This document shows positions 7,197-14,092 of a stretch of 20,482 nt of DNA, one piece after another. Origin of the DNA: Flavobacterium sp. (GTDB lineage Bacteria > Bacteroidota > Bacteroidia > Flavobacteriales > Flavobacteriaceae); the NCBI GenBank assembly GCA_017984035.1, contig JAGOAF010000025.1:1-20482 (forward strand). The letters run 5' to 3'. The translations under genes and the position numbers were made by a program. Below the pieces are notes generated by a model. The model searched no databases, had not been told where the DNA came from, and was given only the letters and a program-made list of their open reading frames with translations. The first letter of the stretch is position 1. Each line of letters begins with the position of its first letter.

Positions 7197-8107
7197 CGTA
7201 ACAAACAATTGCGTAAGGCTTTTTCTAAATCTGTATATTGGAATTGGAAACCCGCTTTTTCAATTTTATCAGAGGCTACTTTTCTTCCTTTTAAAACCAA
7301 TTGTGCCATTTCGCCCAGGACCAATCGCAACATAAAAGCAGGAACATTGGGCAACCAAATAGTGTAGCCAAATACTTTTGCTAAAGTTTTAGAGAAAATA
7401 GCATTAGTAGTTTTATCATTTACCGCAGCATTGAATGGCCCTTGCATTGCTGAATCTAAAATGGCTTTCAAATAAATTTGACACAAATCATCAATATGAA
7501 TCCAAGGCATGTATTGTTTTCCAGAACCTATAGCACTGCCAAATTTGAATTTAAACAAAGGAACCAATTGCTGTAAAACGCCGTCCCCTTTACCTAATAC
7601 TAATCCTGTTCTGATTTGTACTGTTCGAATACCTAAATCGTGGATAGGATTTGTTGCTGCTTCCCATTTTTGGCAAACGGTTCCTAGAAAATCGTTAGCT
7701 GCTGGAGTAGTTTCTGAACAGAGTTGTTCGTCGGTAACCGCACCATAAATCCCAACACCAGAGGCTGAAATAAAAGCATCCAATTTTTTATTATTGAATT
7801 TCAAACAAGTATACAACAGCTTTGTTGATTTTACTCTACTATCCAAAATGGTTTTCTTACGATTTACTGACCAACGTTTAGCACCGATATTTTCTCCTGC
7901 CAAATGAATTACATAATCGGCATTCAAAATAGCTTGCTCATCAATTGTACCCGCATCAACATTCCATTGAAAATAGGAAATTCCCTCTGAATTTTCTTTG
8001 AAAGAACGACTCAAAATCGAAACCGAAAATCCATTTTCTAAAAGTAATTTTGTTAGTTTTTTACCAATAAATCCGGTACCTCCAGTTAATACAACATTTT
8101 TTTTCAT
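7193..8107 (-). CDS. TIGR01777/YfcH-like NAD(P)-binding epimerase (extended SDR) with DUF1731 tail
   Basis: This 304-residue extended short-chain dehydrogenase has the Rossmann motif GGTGFIG (9-15), a NADYVIHLAGENIGAKRW segment, and the C-terminal DUF1731 block (LPNVPAFMLRLVLGEMAQLVL). This architecture defines the TIGR01777 family, often annotated as sugar epimerase or 'cell division inhibitor'; the true substrate is unknown. Related actinobacterial proteins, as I recall them, are fused to an N-terminal SRPBCC domain, and a stand-alone SRPBCC gene sits in the carotenoid operon at 13163-13624. The gene diverges from the tetR operon and shares its 120-bp upstream region. Confidence 0.88.
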   Translation of the reverse strand: MKKNVVLTGGTGFIGKKLTKLLLENGFSVSILSRSFKENSEGISYFQWNVDAGTIDEQAILNADYVIHLAGENIGAKRWSVNRKKTILDSRVKSTKLLYTCLKFNNKKLDAFISASGVGIYGAVTDEQLCSETTPAANDFLGTVCQKWEAATNPIHDLGIRTVQIRTGLVLGKGDGVLQQLVPLFKFKFGSAIGSGKQYMPWIHIDDLCQIYLKAILDSAMQGPFNAAVNDKTTNAIFSKTLAKVFGYTIWLPNVPAFMLRLVLGEMAQLVLKGRKVASDKIEKAGFQFQYTDLEKALRNCLLR

Positions 8108-8138
8108 TCAGAATATTATTAGTGAATTACAATTGAAA

Positions 8139-8146
8139 CAAATATA
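8139..8146 (-). promoter_or_regulatory. Promoter -7 element for the TIGR01777 gene
   Basis: The minus strand reads TATATTTG, a perfect TAnnTTTG, 31 nt upstream of the ATG. No TTG -33 box is seen. The expected -33 position falls in the inverted repeat at 8159-8186, so a protein bound there would block or replace -33 contacts. Confidence 0.5.
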
Positions 8147-8158
8147 TGAAAATATTTT

Positions 8159-8186
8159 GTTTAACTTTTTTTAATTTTAGTTAAAC
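8159..8186. promoter_or_regulatory. Candidate operator: inverted repeat GTTTAAC-N14-GTTAAAC between divergent promoters
   Basis: GTTTAAC (8159-8165) and GTTAAAC (8180-8186) form a perfect 7-bp inverted repeat with a T-rich 14-bp spacer. It lies between the leftward -7 box at 8139-8146 and the rightward box at 8193-8200, in position to control both. The right half with its spacer (8167-8187) recurs at 17332-17352 over the carH promoter, matching at 20 of 21 positions. The binding protein could be the adjacent TetR or the CarH-like MerR; the recurrence at carH favours the latter. Confidence 0.5.
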
Positions 8187-8192
8187 ATTTTG

Positions 8193-8200
8193 TACCTTTA
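8193..8200 (+). promoter_or_regulatory. Promoter -7 element for the tetR-folE operon
   Basis: TACCTTTA is one base from the consensus TAnnTTTG. Its -33 region falls in the inverted repeat and its spacer and has no TTG. Predicted transcription starts near 8206, which supports the ATG at 8228 over the TTG at 8210 as the tetR start. Confidence 0.5.
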
Positions 8201-8227
8201 GGGTCTAATTTGAAAAACGAATTAAAA

Positions 8228-8887
8228 ATGGCTACAAAAAAATCAACCCTTACTAAAGATAAAGTAATTTCAATGTATATGCAAAGTACATTAGAGAATA
8301 ATGAAAAACCAAAATCAGCTTACCATTTTGCAAAAGAAAATGGTTTTTCTGAATCGGAATTCTATAATTTCTTTGGTGGAATGGAAGGTATTGAAAAAGA
8401 AATTTTTCATCAATTTTTAACCAAAACACTGGAATTATTAGATAAAGACAAAGACTATGAATACTATGATATGAAAAGTAAAATGTTAAGTTTCTATTTT
8501 ACTTTTTTTGAACTTTTGTCTGCTAATAGAAGTTATGTAGTGTTGAGCCTTAAAGAAAATAACAATATAATGAAAGGCTTAATGCAATTGTCTAGTTTGC
8601 GAAATGGTTTTAAAGATTTTGTAAGTGGAATTATCACCGACGAATACAGACTAAAACAAGAGCGCTTTCAAGAAATTCAAGAAAAAGCATTGCAAGAATC
8701 AGCTTGGATTCAATTAATGATGACTATCAAATTTTGGTTGGACGACAGCTCTGCCTCTTTTGAGAAAACAGACATTTACATTGAAAAATCAGTAAAAGCC
8801 TCATTCGAATTGATGAATACTGCTCCATTAGAAAGTCTAATTGATTTCGGAAAATTTCTATTTAAAGAAAAAATACAACACAACTAA
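8228..8887 (+). CDS. TetR/AcrR-family transcriptional regulator
   Basis: The 219-residue product has an N-terminal TetR DNA-binding domain: the helix-turn-helix spans roughly SAYHFAKENGFSESEFYNFF (about residues 28-47) and is followed by GGMEGIEKEIF. The remaining helices form a ligand or dimer domain I cannot assign to a ligand. An in-frame TTG at 8210 would add six residues, but it lies almost at the predicted transcription start, and ATG 8228 has an A-rich leader. The stop codon abuts the next ATG with no spacing. As first gene of its operon with an inverted repeat just upstream, it may be autoregulatory. The operon's content suggests a role in photo-oxidative or lipid stress. Confidence 0.85.
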   Translation: MATKKSTLTKDKVISMYMQSTLENNEKPKSAYHFAKENGFSESEFYNFFGGMEGIEKEIFHQFLTKTLELLDKDKDYEYYDMKSKMLSFYFTFFELLSANRSYVVLSLKENNNIMKGLMQLSSLRNGFKDFVSGIITDEYRLKQERFQEIQEKALQESAWIQLMMTIKFWLDDSSASFEKTDIYIEKSVKASFELMNTAPLESLIDFGKFLFKEKIQHN

Positions 8888-10195
8888 ATGAAAACTATTG
8901 ATTATATTCCTACTTCCAAAATCCAGCGCGCAAGCAAACTAGTGCAAACGGGTGCTAAAGTAGGAGTCAATTATTTAAAATACTATGGCGAAAAAGTAGT
9001 CAATCCCACACTTAATCGTGATAAATTAAATGAAGATAATGCCGAAGATATTTACGATGGTTTAAAAAGCTTAAAAGGTAGTGCTTTGAAAGTGGCTCAA
9101 ATGTTGAGTATGGACAAAAGCTTTTTACCTCAGGCTTATGTAGAAAAATTTTCATTATCTCAATTCTCTGTACCGCCACTTTCAGCACCATTAGTTTTAA
9201 AAACATTTAAATCAAATTTGGGCAAAACACCTTATGAGATATTTGATGAATTCAATCCTAACTCAGTGAATGCAGCCAGTATTGGACAAGTGCATTTAGC
9301 CGTAAAAAACAATAAAAAATTAGCCGTTAAGATTCAGTATCCTGGTGTAGCAAATAGTATTTCGTCAGACTTAGCTTTAGTAAAGCCAATCGCTATCCGA
9401 ATGTTTAATTTACAAGGCAAAGATTCAGACAAATATTTCAAAGAAGTTGAAGATAAATTAATCGAGGAAACCAACTATTTATTGGAATTAAAACAAAGTC
9501 AGGAAGTAGTTGCTGCTTGTTCAAAAATAGACCATTTAGTTTTTCCTAACTACTATCCCGAATACTCTTCTGAACGAATCATTACTATGGATTGGATGAC
9601 AGGCTTACACCTATCTGAATATACCAAAGAAAATACGGATTCCAAAATTGGAAATCAATTGGGTCAGGCACTTTGGGATTTTTATATGTACCAAATTCAT
9701 GTATTGCGAAAAGTACATGCTGATCCACATCCAGGTAATTTTTTAGTCAATGACAATCAAGAATTAGTGGCCTTAGATTTTGGATGTATGAAAGCCATTC
9801 CTAATGATTTTTACATCCCCTATTTTGAACTAATCAAAAAGGAAATCATTGATAACAAAGCGTTGTTTAACGAAAAATTATTCGAGCTAGAAATATTACG
9901 CACCGATGATACCCCTGAAGAAGTTGCTTATTTTACTTCCATGTTTTATGACTTATTGACGCTATTTACACAACCTTTTCAATCGGAAACATTTGATTTT
10001 TCTGACGAACTGTTTTTTGAAAAAATTGCTCAACTAGGAGAGCGTTTTGCCAATGACACGAATCTAAGAAAAATGAATGGAAACCGCGGTTCTAAACATT
10101 TCATTTATATGAACCGAACCTTCTTTGGTTTGTACAATTTATTATTTGATTTAAAAGCGAAGATTAATGTACATAATTATCAAAAATACATCTAA
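8888..10195 (+). CDS. ABC1/AarF/UbiB-like atypical protein kinase (COQ8-type)
   Basis: The 435-residue protein has the ABC1 kinase-like fold. The KxGQ region reads ALKVAQML (K68-Q71, with Ala for Gly). The nucleotide loop is AASIGQVHLA (129-138), the ATP-anchoring lysine is K148 in AVKIQYPG, the catalytic segment is HADPHPGNF (277-285) and the metal motif is DFG (297-299). The family supports quinone biosynthesis or prenyl-lipid handling; in plastids ABC1 kinases act at carotenoid- and tocopherol-rich plastoglobules. Flavobacteria are generally menaquinone users, so a strict UbiB role in ubiquinone synthesis is doubtful. Placement near carotenoid genes fits prenyl-lipid homeostasis, as inference. 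It directly abuts tetR, and its stop overlaps the next start (TAATG). Confidence 0.9.
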   Translation: MKTIDYIPTSKIQRASKLVQTGAKVGVNYLKYYGEKVVNPTLNRDKLNEDNAEDIYDGLKSLKGSALKVAQMLSMDKSFLPQAYVEKFSLSQFSVPPLSAPLVLKTFKSNLGKTPYEIFDEFNPNSVNAASIGQVHLAVKNNKKLAVKIQYPGVANSISSDLALVKPIAIRMFNLQGKDSDKYFKEVEDKLIEETNYLLELKQSQEVVAACSKIDHLVFPNYYPEYSSERIITMDWMTGLHLSEYTKENTDSKIGNQLGQALWDFYMYQIHVLRKVHADPHPGNFLVNDNQELVALDFGCMKAIPNDFYIPYFELIKKEIIDNKALFNEKLFELEILRTDDTPEEVAYFTSMFYDLLTLFTQPFQSETFDFSDELFFEKIAQLGERFANDTNLRKMNGNRGSKHFIYMNRTFFGLYNLLFDLKAKINVHNYQKYI

Positions 10196-10473
10196 TGAAG
10201 CAGGATTTAACCGACATCGAAAAAGACCGTATCATTGAAATGGCTTGGGAAGACCGAACCACCTTTGATGCTATTTTGCTGCAATTTGGGTTAAAAGAAC
10301 AAGAAGTCATTGACCTCATGCGTGCTGAAATGAAACCGTCTAGTTTTAGAATGTGGCGTGCTCGAGTGCAAGGCAGAAAAACAAAGCATGAAAAATTACG
10401 TGAATTCAGAGAAGGCCGTTTTAAATGCAGCCGCCAAAGACAAATCAACAATAACAAAATAGCAAAACGCTAA
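10195..10473 (+). CDS. DUF2805/TIGR03643 family small protein of unknown function
   Basis: This 92-residue protein matches the TIGR03643 (DUF2805) family. An acidic helical start (TDIEKDRIIEMAWEDRTTF) is followed by a helix-turn-helix-like unit (QFGLKEQEVIDLMR). The signature SSFRMWRARVQGRKTKHEKL comes next, then a strongly basic tail. The fold and charge suggest nucleic-acid or nucleoprotein binding, which is inference. From memory, members of the family are often encoded beside photolyase or cryptochrome genes in marine bacteria, and a photolyase lies in the converging operon here. Translation is coupled to the kinase gene through a TAATG overlap. No function is established. Confidence 0.85.
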   Translation: MKQDLTDIEKDRIIEMAWEDRTTFDAILLQFGLKEQEVIDLMRAEMKPSSFRMWRARVQGRKTKHEKLREFREGRFKCSRQRQINNNKIAKR

Positions 10474-10483
10474 ACTATATAAA

Positions 10484-11167
10484 ATGAAAAAAATACTCAT
10501 CATTGGCGGTAGCAAAGGAATTGGCCATGCCATTTTGCAACAACAATTAGAAACTAATACTGTAGTCACTATAAGCCGTAATGCACCCGAAATTACGCAT
10601 CCGAATCTAACTCATTTTACATTAGATGTTTTACAAGATACGCTTCCTGAAATTGAAAGCTTGGACACTGTAATTTATTGCCCAGGTTCCATCACATTAA
10701 AACCGATTGGAAGTTTGAGTATTGACGATTTCAGAAATGATTTTGAAATCAATGTGATTGGAGCGGTAAAAGTGATTCAAAAATACTTGCCAGCTTTAAA
10801 AAAAGGCAACCAACCATCTATACTATTGTTTAGTACAGTTGCAGCCAAATTAGGGATGCCATTTCATGCGAGTATAGCTACTGCAAAAGCTGGAGTGGAA
10901 GGTTTGGTAAAATCGCTTGGAGCAGAATTAGCGTCTAGCATCCGCATTAATGCCATAGCACCTACCATTACAGATACTACTTTGGCTTCGGGAATTTTAA
11001 GAAATGAACGCATGAAAGAAAACATGATTGAACGCCATCCTATGAAAGGCTATTTACAACCCGAAGAAGTCGCTAGTATGGCTGACTTTTTGATTTCTGA
11101 AAAAGCAAAATCCATCTCTGGACAAATTTTTGAAATGGATTATGGAATTGTAAGCTTTAAAATTTAA
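10484..11167 (+). CDS. Short-chain dehydrogenase/reductase family protein lacking the catalytic tyrosine
   Basis: This 227-residue classical-size SDR has the cofactor motif GGSKGIG (8-14), NVIGAVKVIQK where the NxxG helix is expected, and FSTVAAK, which carries the active-site serine S117. In the YxxxK motif the lysine is K135 (ATAKAG), but the position four residues before it is isoleucine (I131), so the catalytic tyrosine is missing. The C-terminus keeps the substrate-loop proline pattern APTITDT and a normal closing strand (GQIFEMDYGI). It may bind NAD(P) without standard dehydrogenase chemistry, or use a nearby residue such as H128. It lies 10 bp after the DUF2805 gene and 21 bp before folE in the same operon. 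Confidence 0.85.
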   Translation: MKKILIIGGSKGIGHAILQQQLETNTVVTISRNAPEITHPNLTHFTLDVLQDTLPEIESLDTVIYCPGSITLKPIGSLSIDDFRNDFEINVIGAVKVIQKYLPALKKGNQPSILLFSTVAAKLGMPFHASIATAKAGVEGLVKSLGAELASSIRINAIAPTITDTTLASGILRNERMKENMIERHPMKGYLQPEEVASMADFLISEKAKSISGQIFEMDYGIVSFKI

Positions 11168-11188
11168 TACACACCTGAAAAATACTAA

Positions 11189-11788
11189 ATGAAAAACTAC
11201 GAAAAGATTGAGCAATACAATACCGAAGCAACAGAAATATTATCCAATAATTACAAAACTATCATTGAAAATCTAGGTGAAGATGTTACCCGAGAAGGAC
11301 TTGAAAAAACGCCAGAAAGAGTAGCCAAAGCCATGCAATACCTTACACACGGTTACGGATTAGATCCGTTAGAAATTTTAAAATCGGCTTTATTTACCGA
11401 AGATCACCAACAAATGATTGTAGTGAAAGACATTGAAGTGTATTCGATGTGTGAGCACCATATGTTGCCGTTTTTTGGTAAAGCGCATGTCGCCTATATT
11501 CCAAATGGTAAAATTGTGGGTTTAAGTAAAATCCCGCGAATTGTAGATGCTTTTGCACGCAGAATGCAAGTACAAGAACGTTTAACAGATCAAATCAAAG
11601 ATTGTATTCAAGCCGCATTAGAACCTTTAGGTGTGGCCGTAGTAATAGAAGCCCAACACATGTGCATGCAAATGCGTGGGATTCAAAAACAAAATTCAGT
11701 AACGACAACTTCCTCGTTTACGGGCGCTTTTGAAAAAGACAAAACGCGCAAAGAGTTTATCAGCTTAATTTCAAATAAATTGAGCTAA
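11189..11788 (+). CDS. folE: GTP cyclohydrolase I (FolE)
   Basis: This 199-residue enzyme converts GTP to 7,8-dihydroneopterin triphosphate, the entry step to folate and other pterins. Zinc ligands C88 and H91 (MCEHH) and C159 (HMCM) have the same spacing as C110/H113/C181 of E. coli Fol[39 protein letters not shown] and the C-terminal [10 protein letters not shown] are also intact. The gene ends an operon of regulatory and lipid-type genes, not a folate operon, and faces a photolyase gene. An extra supply of reduced pterin or folate for the photolyase antenna cofactor is a reasonable inference. I recall folE also belonging to LitR-controlled light-induced gene sets in Proteobacteria. A second housekeeping folE elsewhere would support this. 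Confidence 0.95.
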   Translation: MKNYEKIEQYNTEATEILSNNYKTIIENLGEDVTREGLEKTPERVAKAMQYLTHGYGLDPLEILKSALFTEDHQQMIVVKDIEVYSMCEHHMLPFFGKAHVAYIPNGKIVGLSKIPRIVDAFARRMQVQERLTDQIKDCIQAALEPLGVAVVIEAQHMCMQMRGIQKQNSVTTTSSFTGAFEKDKTRKEFISLISNKLS

Positions 11789-11821
11789 TAATTAATTGTT
11801 TTTAGGTTAGGGTTAGGTTGA

Positions 11822-11862
11822 AACTCCCGAGAAACTTCTTGAAGTGATCGGGAGTTTTTTTA
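11822..11862 (+). terminator. Rho-independent terminator after folE
   Basis: AACTCCCGA (11822-11830) pairs with TCGGGAGTT (11848-11856), with an extra inner stem ACTTC/GAAGT (11834-11838 with 11841-11845). A T-run of seven follows (11855-11861). In the minus direction the hairpin is followed by only three T, so it would terminate the photolyase transcript less well, although it lies directly downstream of that gene. Confidence 0.88.
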
Positions 11863-11867
11863 TGAAG

Positions 11868-13163
11868 TTATTTTAAAATACCTGATTTGTAAGTAGCAAT
11901 AGCACGATCTCTTGCCATAGCATGATCTACCATCGGTTGGCCGTATCCCAGGTCAAATTCTTTAATCCATTGACGGATATAAATTCCTTTTTCGTCAAAT
12001 TTTTTCTGTTGAATCTCCGGATTGAATACTCTAAAATAGGGAGCTGCATCGCAACCTGTTCCGGCTGCCCATTGCCAATTGCCTACATTAGCTGCCATTT
12101 CGTAATCTAATAATTTTTCGGCAAAATAGGCTTCGCCCCACTGCCATTCAATTAATAAATGTTTGCATAGAAAACTAGCCACTATCATACGTACTCGGTT
12201 GTGCATATAACCCGTTTCGTTCAGCTGACGCATTCCAGCATCCACCATTGGATAACCTGTTTTTCCTTCGCACCAACGTTTAAAATCGGCCTCATCATTG
12301 CGCCATTCGATGCCGTCATAAGCTGCCTTAAAATTCCTGTTTTGCACTTTAGGAAAGTGAAACAAAATTTGCATAAAAAACTCTCTCCAAATCAACTCAC
12401 TCAAAAAAACCGGGTTTTTACGCACGGCCCAATTGACTAATTTGCGAATACTAACTGTTCCAAAACGCAAATGAGGAGATAAATACGACGTACTGTCCAT
12501 AGCAGGAAAGTCTCGGGTTTCGTGATAATTAGCGACTAATTTTAGATTGTGTGGCTTTACTTTAATTGAATTGGGTTCAAAACCAATTTCATTTAAACTT
12601 GGAAAAATAAAATCACTTTTGAAAAAATTAGAAAAATAAGGAATCGCATCCCATTCTGTAACAGGTGCAATTGAATTGTACTTTTCTAACCATTTATTTT
12701 TAAAAGGAGTATATACGGTATAAGGTAAACCATCAGCTTTAACAATTTCGGCTTCTTCAAAAATCACTTGATCCTTGAAAGCTGAAACTGTAACCCCTTT
12801 TGAATTTAATAATTCAGTAACAGCTACATCTCTTTTAATGGCATTTGGTTCGTAATCTTTGTTCCAAAAAACTTCTTGAATTGCATATTCTTGAACTAAC
12901 GAATCCCATACTTGTAACGGATTTCCTTTCATCACTAAAAGCGAACAGCCATATTCAAGTAATTTGGTGTTGATCGTAGCCAATGATTCATAAATAAAAC
13001 CCACTCTAGGATCATTATTAGGCAAACGTTCTAAAATTGTTTCATCAAAAATAAATAACGGAATTATTGGATATTCGGATTGCAGCGATTGAAATAATCC
13101 AACATTATCTTCTAATCGTAAATCGCGTCGAAACCAGAAAAAAGAAACTGCTTGTTGTGCCAT
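11868..13163 (-). CDS. phr: Cyclobutane pyrimidine dimer photolyase, cryptochrome/photolyase family
   Basis: This 431-residue flavoprotein repairs UV-induced pyrimidine dimers with blue light. The N-terminal antenna-binding domain starts FFWFRRDLRLEDN. The FAD domain holds ELIWREFFMQ with E256 and W259 (E274 and W277 in E. coli PhrB). The electron-transfer tryptophan triad W287/W340/W363 has the same spacing as W306/W359/W382 of E. coli. N359 in NVGNWQWAAGTG matches N378, which marks CPD photolyases rather than signalling cryptochromes. It is the last gene of the CarH-crt operon, with its ATG overlapping the SRPBCC stop (TAATG). Co-transcription with pigment genes fits light-induced protection. 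Confidence 0.95.
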   Translation of the reverse strand: MAQQAVSFFWFRRDLRLEDNVGLFQSLQSEYPIIPLFIFDETILERLPNNDPRVGFIYESLATINTKLLEYGCSLLVMKGNPLQVWDSLVQEYAIQEVFWNKDYEPNAIKRDVAVTELLNSKGVTVSAFKDQVIFEEAEIVKADGLPYTVYTPFKNKWLEKYNSIAPVTEWDAIPYFSNFFKSDFIFPSLNEIGFEPNSIKVKPHNLKLVANYHETRDFPAMDSTSYLSPHLRFGTVSIRKLVNWAVRKNPVFLSELIWREFFMQILFHFPKVQNRNFKAAYDGIEWRNDEADFKRWCEGKTGYPMVDAGMRQLNETGYMHNRVRMIVASFLCKHLLIEWQWGEAYFAEKLLDYEMAANVGNWQWAAGTGCDAAPYFRVFNPEIQQKKFDEKGIYIRQWIKEFDLGYGQPMVDHAMARDRAIATYKSGILK

Positions 13164-13624
13164 TACTTAGTGTTAAACAATTCGTCCACCTTCACTTTTC
13201 GATAATCGAAAATGGTTTTCAACTTATTTTTAACAACTAGAGTATTCATAACACGGCCGATGAAGCCTAAAGGCAATGCATAATGAATCAAATCAGTCAT
13301 TAAAACACCATTATCTTTTTCTTCAAAAAAGTGTTTGTGATGCCATAAAGTATAAGGTCCAAAACGTTGTTCGTCGACAAAATAGCTTTGCTCTTGAACA
13401 ACCGTGATTACCGTCATCCAACCCAATTTAATCCCAAAAAGTGGAGAAACTTTATACTGAATAATTTGTCCCGCATACATGTTTTTTTCATCAAAATCAG
13501 TGATTTCAAATCCCATGTCATTTGGCGTGATTTTTTGTAAATTCTTTGGATTTGAAAAGAAAGACCAGCATTCTTCAATACTAGCATTGACAAATTGTTC
13601 TGTCTTTAATGAATATACTTTCAT
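13163..13624 (-). CDS. SRPBCC-superfamily (START/Bet v 1-like) ligand-binding protein
   Basis: The 153-residue product is a single SRPBCC domain: an initial strand (KTEQFVNASIEECWSFFSNP), a central region with GPYTLWHHKHFFEE, and a closing amphipathic helix. Members bind hydrophobic ligands in a deep cavity. Homologues are often annotated 'cell division inhibitor' from their association with TIGR01777 epimerases, which is not functional evidence. The frame is open to 13669, but ATG 13622-13624 (MKVYSLKTEQF) overlaps the crtZ stop by one base as TAATG, the same arrangement used at other junctions here. A role in carotenoid or isoprenoid handling is inferred from the operon. It also overlaps the photolyase start by one base. 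Confidence 0.85.
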   Translation of the reverse strand: MKVYSLKTEQFVNASIEECWSFFSNPKNLQKITPNDMGFEITDFDEKNMYAGQIIQYKVSPLFGIKLGWMTVITVVQEQSYFVDEQRFGPYTLWHHKHFFEEKDNGVLMTDLIHYALPLGFIGRVMNTLVVKNKLKTIFDYRKVKVDELFNTK

Positions 13625-14073
13625 TATATTTTGTAGTATTTGAATGGAACAAATAGCATCCCGAAACATTCTCCGTGTTCCTTTCCTAAATGTTTGTGGT
13701 GCACTTTGTGCGCTTTGCGCAAGCCAATTAAATACTTATTGTTGGTATTTTTAAACCATTTGAATCGTTGGTGAATTAAGACATCATGTATCAAAAAATA
13801 ACACATTCCATAAAACATTATACCTAATCCGATGAAGAATTTATAATTCAATCCGCCTTCAACACCAAAATAGAAAAGAGTAATACTTGGAATAGCAAAA
13901 ATGACAAAGAAAACGTCATTACGCTCAAAAATACCCGCATATTTAGGTTGGTGATGGTCTGCATGAAAATACCACATAAAACCATGCATCACAAACTTGT
14001 GGGTGCACCAAGTTACACATTCCATAATCAAAAAAGTACCGAGGAAAATCAGAAAAAACTGGATTTCATTCAT
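13624..14073 (-). CDS. crtZ: Beta-carotene hydroxylase (CrtZ-type, fatty acid hydroxylase superfamily)
   Basis: This 149-residue, four-helix membrane di-iron enzyme would add 3-hydroxyl groups to beta-rings, turning beta-carotene into zeaxanthin. All four histidine clusters are present: HKFVMH (H25, H30), HADHH (H37, H40, H41), HDVLIH (H96, H101) and HKVHH (H122, H125, H126). The length matches bacterial CrtZ (about 150-175). It lies 19 bp downstream of crtB and overlaps the SRPBCC start. Its substrate needs a lycopene cyclase, which is absent from this operon and from the rest of the window. Confidence 0.92.
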   Translation of the reverse strand: MNEIQFFLIFLGTFLIMECVTWCTHKFVMHGFMWYFHADHHQPKYAGIFERNDVFFVIFAIPSITLFYFGVEGGLNYKFFIGLGIMFYGMCYFLIHDVLIHQRFKWFKNTNNKYLIGLRKAHKVHHKHLGKEHGECFGMLFVPFKYYKI

Positions 14074-14092
14074 TGTAATTATAATTATATTT

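Noticed and set aside
8159..8186. The inverted repeat as an intrinsic terminator or a phage attachment site
   Set aside because: The 7-bp AT-rich stem is too weak for a terminator, lies between two divergent promoters, and no integrase or tRNA is near.
13625..13669. Fifteen extra N-terminal codons for the SRPBCC protein
   Set aside because: They would overlap the end of crtZ by 46 bases, and ATG 13622-13624 gives the one-base TAATG overlap used elsewhere and the usual domain start.
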